From the NCBI GenBank assembly GCA_016284175.1, contig JAEEOJ010000077.1:1-64000 (forward strand): a stretch of DNA of 64,000 nucleotides, in the 5' to 3' direction. This DNA comes from Lachnospiraceae bacterium (GTDB taxonomy: Bacteria > Bacillota > Clostridia > Lachnospirales > Lachnospiraceae). Made by a program: the position numbers and the translations under genes. Below the pieces are notes generated by a model, which did not search any database, had not been told where the DNA came from, and saw nothing but the letters and a program-made list of their open reading frames with translations. Below, piece by piece: positions 56,972-64,000 of this stretch. Numbering within the stretch: position 1 is the first letter of the stretch; each line of letters opens with the position of its first letter.

Positions 56972-57754
56972 ATGGCAAATATTTCTGTTCGCTTTTATTC
57001 AAACTGTTTGAGAAGATTTACGACATTCAATATGTATCTGCCCAATGATATAAGGGAAGAGGAGCCCAACGAGTCGGAGTACGCGAATCGTCCGATTAAG
57101 ACGCTGTTCCTGCTTCACGGATATACGGGCGACGCAGATAACTGGGTGCCGTGGTATCTGGCGGATAAGTATAATTTTGCGGTTGTGATTCCAAACGGCG
57201 AGAACGCATTTTGGCTTGACGGCATTTCGACGGGTCATGCATTCTGCAAATTCGTGGGCGAGGAACTCATGGATTATGTCAGGAGAGTTTTCGGCCTCGC
57301 AAAAACAAAGGAAGACACCTACATCATGGGAATGTCCATGGGCGGATTCGGCGCACTGCACACCGCTTTGTACTATCCCGATAAATTTGGCACCGCGACA
57401 GCACTTTCTCCCGCGTTAATCGTACATGAAGTAGCGTCCCTAAAAGAGGGCGAAGGAAACGGGATAGCAAATTATGAGTACTTCAGAGAATGCTTCGGAG
57501 ATCTCACGAAAGTGCTTGAAAGCAGGAACAATCCCGAAACGCTCATAAAAGATATAAAAGCCGAAGGCAAAGACTGCCCTAAAATATACATGGCTTGCGG
57601 AACGGATGATTTCCTGATCGAGAATAACCGAGACTTCCACAAATTCCTTGAATCCGAGGGAATTGAACATGTTTATGCGGAAGAGAAGGGCGATCATAAC
57701 ATGGAATTTTGGGATAAATATTTGAGGATATTTATACCTAAGATGTTCGAATAG
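56972..57754 (+). CDS. Alpha/beta hydrolase, esterase family
   Basis: FLLHGYTGDADNWVPWY, YIMGMSMGGFGALHTALYYPDKFG. Confidence 0.9.
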   Translation: MANISVRFYSNCLRRFTTFNMYLPNDIREEEPNESEYANRPIKTLFLLHGYTGDADNWVPWYLADKYNFAVVIPNGENAFWLDGISTGHAFCKFVGEELMDYVRRVFGLAKTKEDTYIMGMSMGGFGALHTALYYPDKFGTATALSPALIVHEVASLKEGEGNGIANYEYFRECFGDLTKVLESRNNPETLIKDIKAEGKDCPKIYMACGTDDFLIENNRDFHKFLESEGIEHVYAEEKGDHNMEFWDKYLRIFIPKMFE

Positions 57755-57939
57755 CTCGAGGGTGCTTTGGCTACCGGGTGACACCGGGGGACGGGGGTTT
57801 AGTGTCATTTTATGCGATTACACAAATGGCTGTGTCGAAAGATGTGGCCATTTTTTATATTGAATCTTTAGCAAATTTTCCCATAATAATCCTATGTTCA
57901 TTTCGTGTATTATACAGAATGATCATTCGGAGGCCAATC

Positions 57940-58968
57940 ATGAAAAACAATGTAAAAAAAATACTCGCAACAATAAGCATATTAATACTTGCAGTATTAT
58001 CAATGACCGGGTGTGGCAAGAAGGCACCCGAGTTTAGCGATGAGATAATGTTTTCGCTTCGTGTATATCAGCCGTGGATTTATGAATCGCTTCACTATAC
58101 TCTGCTTTGCGACGGAACCCTGATAGTACAGTATTACGAAACAGAACTCGGAAGAGAGACAATTTCAGATGAAAGAATGGATGAGATAAAAAAGAAATTC
58201 TCTGCTGAAAAAGTTTACAATATGAATGTGGGAAAAGAAGCTGACTTTACAGACGGAACAAGCAGTTACATTGTTCTTTATGACAGCGACGGAAATGAAA
58301 TAAAAATCGGTGGATACGAGGTATCAAGCAGAAAGTTTAATAGTCTCTTTTATGATCTTTATGCTTTGTGTGAAGACGATTATACCAAACAGTTTTCGGA
58401 TCTTCTGCTTGAATGCAGGCGTGAAGGATTAACCTACCGCGAAAAATATATGAATAACAATGTTCCGGATGAGCCGGAAGAAACCGATTCCGAAGAAGAA
58501 ACCTGGGAAGAAATGGAATGCGAATATATAAACAGTTTCAAATGCGGGTATTTAAGTCAGAATAACGCGCCGAGTGCGTATGTTATGTATCTGATTGAAA
58601 CAGATGAAGAAGCGGACTATGCAGAAGAAAAGCTTGGAATGAGAGAGCCTGATGATCCTGATGAATTATGGTGTTTTAATACAGATGTTTCTGATGTTTT
58701 TCAGGAAATGAGGATGAATTATTCGACAGCAATATATAATTATCTGATTTATTACATGGAATACTCTCAGGGCGGTAATTATTCCCATGCCGATGCCGTA
58801 ATAACCAATGGCAGGGAGATATCGTTTAATTTTGATGTTGTTGAATCGCCGGAAGGAGACTTTGGTACAGCTGTAATGGACGGCGACATCGTTCTCGCAG
58901 CCGTTCCGAAGTACTGTTTCAAGGACCTGGAATTAACCAATACGGTAAGCCCGCTGGAAGAAAAGTGA
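57940..58968 (+). CDS. Putative lipoprotein
   Basis: Signal peptide and lipobox ILAVLSMTGCGKKAPE; ggagg RBS upstream of internal ATG. Confidence 0.75.
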   Translation: MKNNVKKILATISILILAVLSMTGCGKKAPEFSDEIMFSLRVYQPWIYESLHYTLLCDGTLIVQYYETELGRETISDERMDEIKKKFSAEKVYNMNVGKEADFTDGTSSYIVLYDSDGNEIKIGGYEVSSRKFNSLFYDLYALCEDDYTKQFSDLLLECRREGLTYREKYMNNNVPDEPEETDSEEETWEEMECEYINSFKCGYLSQNNAPSAYVMYLIETDEEADYAEEKLGMREPDDPDELWCFNTDVSDVFQEMRMNYSTAIYNYLIYYMEYSQGGNYSHADAVITNGREISFNFDVVESPEGDFGTAVMDGDIVLAAVPKYCFKDLELTNTVSPLEEK

Positions 58969-59022
58969 CCAATTGGGGACGGTTCTATTTTGGCCTTTTT
59001 TACCAGGTGGGGACACATCTCT
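58969..59022. repeat. Dispersed GGGGACGGTTC...GGGGACACATCTC repeat
   Basis: ccaattggggacggttctattttggccttttttaccaggtggggacacatctc directly after the stop codon. Confidence 0.85.
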
Positions 59023-59165
59023 GAATAAATATCCAGCATTCACAAGTTAAACGAAACCCTTTTTCTTATCTATGTATAGATGAATTGAATTGGTGTAGAA
59101 GAAATCAGGAAGTAATAGTTAATAAAGCGAATGTTTTAAAATTTCTTACATTTTGTAAAATATAC

Positions 59166-59194
59166 TTGACATTATGTCGCGATAGGATTACTAT
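59166..59194 (+). promoter_or_regulatory. Candidate promoter for the CPBP protease gene
   Basis: TTGACA, 17-nt spacer, TACTAT; -10 overlaps the CTATATGCTC/GAGCATATAG inverted repeat. Confidence 0.5.
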
Positions 59195-59293
59195 ATGCTC
59201 AAGTCGACGAGCATATAGTTTTTTTATGCATTTTATTTAGCACCCTAGGTTAACACTTGAATAACATGTACATCAAATATCAGGAGAACAAAC

Positions 59294-60949
59294 ATGAAAA
59301 AGAACATACCATACATTTTAGCAATGATACTGATGATTCCGTTTTTTGTACTTTCAGTCCTGTCGATGGGATCGCAGGGAAGCGGAAAAGAGATTTTAAA
59401 CACGAATATGTCATGGACAGTCGTGAAGGAAGACGGCGTGATTGAATCAAGAGAAGGAATGCCGGTGGATGTGACCATCGAAGAAGACGGCAATTACAAC
59501 CTGTCATTCTCGTGGGACGTCGAAGAGCCGGGATTTTTCACAGGCATGACGGTTAAAGATGCAGCAGGCAACACTGTTTACAGCACCAGCGCATTTCAGC
59601 TTCAGATATCAAACGAAAGCATCTACCTAAAAAAAGGCAACTACACAATTAACACGGAATTCTTCGCAACGGAAGATGAGTTCCGCGAATTTGCCGGGGA
59701 AAACAATGCATTTAAGAGCGAAAGTGCACTTAACGATTATATAAGCGCCATCGGTTTTGATACTTTCAACCCTGACAGCGAAGCAAGTTTTTCATTCAGT
59801 GTACAGCTTGCCAAACCTTACACATCCCCCGCGTGGGTTAAGGTGCTCACAGCCCTGACAGGCCTTGCAATCATCACTCTTTGCATCATAATACTTATAA
59901 CAAGCAAAAGTGCTGATGCAACCACATCAACTCCCAACACCACCACATCAACCCCCGATACCATCAACCGCGGCCTCGACAACATAGGCCTCGCATATGC
60001 TATCTTTTCAATCGTTATTACATGCGTGCAGCTCTTAGTATCCGTAGGCTTTGGAACTTTGTTTCCCGGATTTGTGCAGTCAAACAGCGTAATCTTTTCA
60101 CTTATGCTGGTTATGATAAGTGTGGATATGATAGGCTTCCCGCTTATTTTCGGATTGACCGGGAAGATTCCCACAAGAGACATCCCAAAGACAAAAATCG
60201 GTTTCTTCGGATTCATTCCCTTTATCTTCATGACATTCGCCATCCTCGTCCCGGGAATGATCGTGGGAACGCTGGTTCACACATTAATGACCATTCCTTT
60301 TGGAGGTAATGGTTCAAACGCAGTAGCAGAACTGCTCGTTGGTTCAAATCCGATTCCGAGAATCATAGTGATAGGTATACTGGCACCGATCTTCGAAGAG
60401 CTTATCTTCAGGAAACTCCTTATCGACAGATTAAGCAGATACGGCTCTTTTATAGCAATCATCGTATCGGGACTTTTCTTCGGACTTTTCCACGGCAACT
60501 TCTCGCAGTTTTTCTTTGCCACCGGAATAGGCATTCTCTTCGCATTCCTTTACTCGAAGACGGGCAAAATCCACCTTACGATAATACTTCACATGATTGT
60601 AAATATGTACACCTCCGTCATAACAACTACGGCAGTCCAAAATCTGGTTAAAGTCAACCCCAACATGGATTTGTCGCAGGAATTCCTGATGGCACATCCC
60701 GAGGCACTTGCAGCAGCAGGATTCTTGGGACTTGCATATGCGGGATTAGGCCTCTTCGCATTTATCGGAATAATCTGCTTCATCGTATTCGCGGCCAAAA
60801 AGAAATTCAGACTCGAAAAAATCGAAGGCGAACCCACCAAAGCAGAAGCCTTAAAAGCACTCGCAACGAGCAAATATGTGTGGCTTTTCATCCTCTCAAC
60901 CATCGGCCTTTTCGTCTTTTCATATCTGCCGGTGATACTGGGCATATAA
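59294..60949 (+). CDS. CPBP-family intramembrane metalloprotease with N-terminal ectodomain
   Basis: EELIFRKLLIDRLSRYGSF, GLFFGLFHGNFSQF, LTIILHMIVN motifs. Confidence 0.9.
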   Translation: MKKNIPYILAMILMIPFFVLSVLSMGSQGSGKEILNTNMSWTVVKEDGVIESREGMPVDVTIEEDGNYNLSFSWDVEEPGFFTGMTVKDAAGNTVYSTSAFQLQISNESIYLKKGNYTINTEFFATEDEFREFAGENNAFKSESALNDYISAIGFDTFNPDSEASFSFSVQLAKPYTSPAWVKVLTALTGLAIITLCIIILITSKSADATTSTPNTTTSTPDTINRGLDNIGLAYAIFSIVITCVQLLVSVGFGTLFPGFVQSNSVIFSLMLVMISVDMIGFPLIFGLTGKIPTRDIPKTKIGFFGFIPFIFMTFAILVPGMIVGTLVHTLMTIPFGGNGSNAVAELLVGSNPIPRIIVIGILAPIFEELIFRKLLIDRLSRYGSFIAIIVSGLFFGLFHGNFSQFFFATGIGILFAFLYSKTGKIHLTIILHMIVNMYTSVITTTAVQNLVKVNPNMDLSQEFLMAHPEALAAAGFLGLAYAGLGLFAFIGIICFIVFAAKKKFRLEKIEGEPTKAEALKALATSKYVWLFILSTIGLFVFSYLPVILGI

Positions 60950-61081
60950 AAAGCACTCATAAAAGAGCAGAGCTGAAATACTCTCGCGTCAATCAGCAAT
61001 AATAAATTGTAATAAAGCATAATAAGCGTTAAAATGAAAGGTGGTCGGGCAAACCGGCCACCGGACATAAGGGAGTTTATC

Positions 61082-62191
61082 ATGAAAAAATCAATCATCG
61101 TAAGAAGAATCATAGTATCGGTTTTATTCGCGGCAGTGCTTCTGGCAACTCCACTTCTTTTCTTAATTAAAACTCCCAGGGAAAAGAAAACTCTAAAGTG
61201 GACTTCGACCATAGAAATAAACGACAGGAACCTAAGCCCCAAGAGCAATTCCATCGATTTTAAGGTCGATAAAGCGGGCGAGCATACACTCTATTTTTCG
61301 CTCATCCCCGACGGCTACGATGAGGACAGCGTCGGTGAAGTCAAGCCCTCGGATATCGGATTCGTAACAACATTTACTGTAACGGACGCATCAGACGAAA
61401 TCGTCTATTCATCCACGCAGGGCGCGATATTCTTGGATACTGTAATCTATTTAAAGCCCGGCAATTATAAAGTGAATTATTACTATTTTGCCGACGAAGA
61501 CGAGTTTTATGATTTTGAGTCGACGAACGTTGTCAGCATAAAAGAAGCTCAACAGATGGCAAAAGACATCAACTTTCCTTCCTTTAAGGAGAACGGAAAT
61601 ACCGTATTTAACTACGAATTCTGCTGCTTAAGCAAAGAAGAAGGACTCGTATTCCCTTCAATCATGCTTGGCTGGGGGATGCTTATGGGCCTTCTGTTTG
61701 GGTTCTTCATAGCAGAGTTTGTTTTCTTCGGCAGAGAAGGTGAGAAAAAATACGATGAAAGACAGATCCTCGAGCAGGGCAAAGCTTTTAAGATCGGCTT
61801 TTTCGTAATGCTTATAACCGTCGAAGCGCTGATAATACTTAATATCTCGGGCATCGCAATAGTTGCGGACTACCCTGTCTTTTATCAGACGGCGATTTTC
61901 CTGGGCCTTTTGACATATGTGGTTTACTGCATATGGCACGAGAGCTACTTCGCGGTCAACGAAAAATCGACCCGCGTGAGCATATTCTTCGCATTTATTG
62001 CGCTCGTCAATCTGGTAATCGGAATCATCAATATCATTCACGGGCAGTTAATTGTGGACGGAAGAATCACATTCAGAATCTTGAATCTCCTGTGCGCGGT
62101 TCTTTTTATCGTAATATTTGCAACGATGCTCCTTAAAAGAATCGCAAATTCGCGTAAATCCTCGGACGACGAAGAGGAGGAAGACGAATGA
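61082..62191 (+). CDS. Membrane protein with ectodomain paralogous to the 59294 protein and C-terminal TM (DUF2178-like) domain
   Basis: YSSTQGAIFLDTVIYLKPGNYKVNYYYFADEDEFYDF matches YSTSAFQLQISNESIYLKKGNYTINTEFFATEDEFREF in the preceding gene. Confidence 0.75.
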   Translation: MKKSIIVRRIIVSVLFAAVLLATPLLFLIKTPREKKTLKWTSTIEINDRNLSPKSNSIDFKVDKAGEHTLYFSLIPDGYDEDSVGEVKPSDIGFVTTFTVTDASDEIVYSSTQGAIFLDTVIYLKPGNYKVNYYYFADEDEFYDFESTNVVSIKEAQQMAKDINFPSFKENGNTVFNYEFCCLSKEEGLVFPSIMLGWGMLMGLLFGFFIAEFVFFGREGEKKYDERQILEQGKAFKIGFFVMLITVEALIILNISGIAIVADYPVFYQTAIFLGLLTYVVYCIWHESYFAVNEKSTRVSIFFAFIALVNLVIGIINIIHGQLIVDGRITFRILNLLCAVLFIVIFATMLLKRIANSRKSSDDEEEEDE

Positions 62192-62382
62192 AGAATCTTA
62201 AACTAAAGGCAGCCAGAGCCGCGCTGGACTTATCCCAACAGGATCTGGCCGATAAAGTCGGCGTCTCCAGGCAGACCATAAATGCAATAGAAAAGGGTGA
62301 TTACAACCCTACCATCAATCTGTGCCGAAGCATCTGCAAAGTGCTTGGCAAGACACTCGACGAAATCTTCTGGGAAGAATGA
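62188..62382 (+). CDS. Short XRE-family regulator
   Basis: LSQQDLADKVGVSRQTINAIEKGDYNPTINLCRSICKVLGKTLDEIFWEE. Confidence 0.93.
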   Translation: MKNLKLKAARAALDLSQQDLADKVGVSRQTINAIEKGDYNPTINLCRSICKVLGKTLDEIFWEE

Positions 62383-62471
62383 GCCAATTGGGGACGGTTC
62401 TATTTTGGCCTTTTTTACCAAAACGGAACCGTCCCCGTTTGGCCTTTTTTACCACCCGGGGACACATCTCT
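62383..62471. repeat. Compound GGGGACGGTTC repeat (direct plus inverted copy)
   Basis: gccaattggggacggttctattttggccttttttaccaaaacggaaccgtccccgtttggccttttttaccacccggggacacatctc. Confidence 0.85.
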
Positions 62472-62479
62472 GAATTATA

Positions 62480-62510
62480 AAACCCTGCAGCGTGAGACTG
62501 CAGGGTTTGT
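62480..62510. terminator. Hairpin terminator
   Basis: AAACCCTGCAG-cgtgaga-CTGCAGGGTTT. Confidence 0.7.
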
Positions 62511-62638
62511 TATATTAAGTGTCTAACTATATTTAATAAATCTCGGACCACACACCGCCAAGTTCCTGAAGTGCATGATTCTCAACGCACCAATCACCGG
62601 CTCATTTTCGATAATAAGAATTTTCCCTTTTCCCACAA

Positions 62639-63187
62639 TTATTTAACGAAAATTACCTTGGAACTTTCAAGTCCGTAATAAGTACCGTTGTAGTTAACTC
62701 CTGCGCCGTCGCCGTCACGGTTGCTCCATGCGATATATACAGCACAGTCAGTTCCTTCCTGGTTAGGCACTACACAGATGATACCGCTGTCTCTTGCGGT
62801 TCTGGATTTAAGATACTGGGAATGATTACAACCCTGGGTTAAAACATCTACACCAACAATTTCGGTAAAGCTTTTTCCGAATTCACAAGTTACCCACTGG
62901 CTGCCTGAACCAAAACAATCAAGACGCGTACCGGTAGGATTTCCGGGATCCAAAAGTCCGCCTGTGTCATAAAGCATTTTCTGGCTGATTTCATCAGCAA
63001 CTACATCCGGATCGGAAGCCGATGTCATAATAGCATTGTGAATGGTGTCACATAACTGAGTGTCGGCAGAAATGTTTGTCTTTTCAATATACTTAATAAG
63101 CAACGGTGCCATAACTCCGACTAAAATAGCCATTATCGCAATTACGATAATAAGCTCAACCAACGAAAAACCCTTGTTTTCTTCCAT
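62639..63187 (-). CDS. Type IV pilin-like prepilin
   Basis: KGFSLVELIIVIAIMAILVGVMAPLLIKYIEKTN prepilin cleavage/methylation motif. Confidence 0.9.
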   Translation of the reverse strand: MEENKGFSLVELIIVIAIMAILVGVMAPLLIKYIEKTNISADTQLCDTIHNAIMTSASDPDVVADEISQKMLYDTGGLLDPGNPTGTRLDCFGSGSQWVTCEFGKSFTEIVGVDVLTQGCNHSQYLKSRTARDSGIICVVPNQEGTDCAVYIAWSNRDGDGAGVNYNGTYYGLESSKVIFVK

Positions 63188-63422
63188 TTTTAATTCTCCC
63201 TTTTAATGATTATTTCAGTTGTGCTCATAAAAAAACCAACTTTGAAAAAATAATAAAATATCATAAAAGAAGAATATATTCCAATCGGGGAATAATAGAG
63301 CGAGGTAATGTGCTGATTTGGGCGAAATAAAAAAGAGATTAGGTTGTCAAATAAATTTGTATAGGGTAAAATAGGAATACATTCAAATCCGATTCGGATA
63401 GAATTCCCTTTGAAACCATAAA

Positions 63423-63440
63423 TATATCGTGAAAGATATA
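63423..63440. promoter_or_regulatory. Palindrome TATATC-GTGAAA-GATATA
   Basis: Paired with a near-copy at 63482-63499 upstream of the XRE gene. Confidence 0.55.
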
Positions 63441-63472
63441 ATTTCACACAAATATACTTTCGAGAATATATT

Positions 63473-63501
63473 TTGACAAAATATATCATAAAAGATATAA
63501 T
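63473..63501 (+). promoter_or_regulatory. Promoter with TATATC-ATAAAA-GATATA palindrome between -35 and -10
   Basis: TTGACA (63473-63478), 17-nt spacer, TATAAT (63496-63501); palindrome 63482-63499. Confidence 0.75.
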
Positions 63502-63555
63502 AACCTCATAAAATACTTCAAAATATATAATTGTAATATTGTTATGGAGAGGCTT

Positions 63556-63858
63556 ATGAGAGATTTACAGAAATTTTTAGACAAAGAATTAAAAAAAGTT
63601 GAATTTGCAAACGGTCCCGTAAGGGAAGTGGCAGAAGAAGATTTTGGAACGCTTGATACAGTTAAGGATAAAGTGTCTGAAGCAAGAGAAAACGCAGGAT
63701 TAACACAAAAGGAGCTTGCTGCTATAACCGGGCTGACTCAATCAAATATTAGTAATATCGAGAAAGGAAATAATATACCAACACTTGCTACCCTTAATAA
63801 GATAGCGAATGCTACAGGCAAAAGACTTGTAATAGATTTTGTAGATGAGGAGGATTAA
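63556..63858 (+). CDS. XRE-family regulator/antitoxin-like protein
   Basis: AGLTQKELAAITGLTQSNISNIEKGNNIPTLATLNKIANATGKRLVIDF; start after gagagg. Confidence 0.88.
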   Translation: MRDLQKFLDKELKKVEFANGPVREVAEEDFGTLDTVKDKVSEARENAGLTQKELAAITGLTQSNISNIEKGNNIPTLATLNKIANATGKRLVIDFVDEED

Positions 63859-63861
63859 TTT

Positions 63862-64000
63862 ATGGCAAAAATAGATAGTTTGATGATAGACAGTTTTAGA
63901 GGAATCAAAGATTTATATTTGGAGAATCTTAATAATGTAAATTTGATTGTCGGACCAAACAACAGTGGAAAAACTTCTTTGTTGGAGGCGATAGAATTAC
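63862..64000 (+). CDS. AAA/OLD-like ATPase, truncated by window edge
   Basis: MAKIDSLMIDSFRGIKDLYLENLNNVNLIVGPNNSGKTSLLEAIEL Walker A in a SMC/OLD-type N-terminus. Confidence 0.85.
   Translation, partial: MAKIDSLMIDSFRGIKDLYLENLNNVNLIVGPNNSGKTSLLEAIEL

Noticed and set aside
59166-59226. Attenuator leader for the CPBP gene
   Set aside because: The 5' arm of the hairpin overlaps the -10 box, so a transcript from this promoter would lack it

Overview
This 64 kb window looks like a Firmicutes/Clostridia chromosome, probably Lachnospiraceae-like. That placement is inferred from gene content and style; no database was searched. It opens with the 3' end of a 23S rRNA and five tRNAs (Asp, Val, Tyr, fMet, Phe). 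A long, mostly + strand housekeeping stretch follows: RND efflux pump plus TetR, DegV, gmk-like, holB, ricT-like, TrmN6-like, rsmI, acpP, DUF1846, metG, MsmK/UgpC-type ATPase, an aconitase-family hydratase, ddl, a murF fusion, pyrC/pyrK/pyrD, an ispE fusion, a HigBA-like pair, a 2-oxoacid:ferredoxin oxidoreductase cluster, acyl-CoA synthetase, a membrane FKBP-type PPIase, and guaA lacking the glutaminase domain. From about 41.8 to 55.6 kb the style changes. This accessory region is bounded and split by three copies of the guaA 3' end, each encoding TIEWE-stop, which suggests guaA-targeted island accretion. Its first part is a sulfur-metabolism island: MalY/PatB-type lyase, SsuABC-type transporter, a CysK fused to a C_GCAxxG_C_C-like domain, DUF4418-like protein and an FtsX/ABC pair. 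Its second part is a two-component system with a BceAB-like ABC transporter. The strongest candidate for a new system is a Cys/Met-codon-rich leader peptide (43305-43406) followed by mutually exclusive antiterminator and terminator hairpins in front of the sulfur operon. Other notable items are a roughly 155-nt highly paired RNA-like element (34302-34456), a 63-bp tandem hairpin array in frame with a PD-(D/E)XK-like protein, several unusual gene fusions, and an XRE plus AAA-ATPase locus cut by the right edge.
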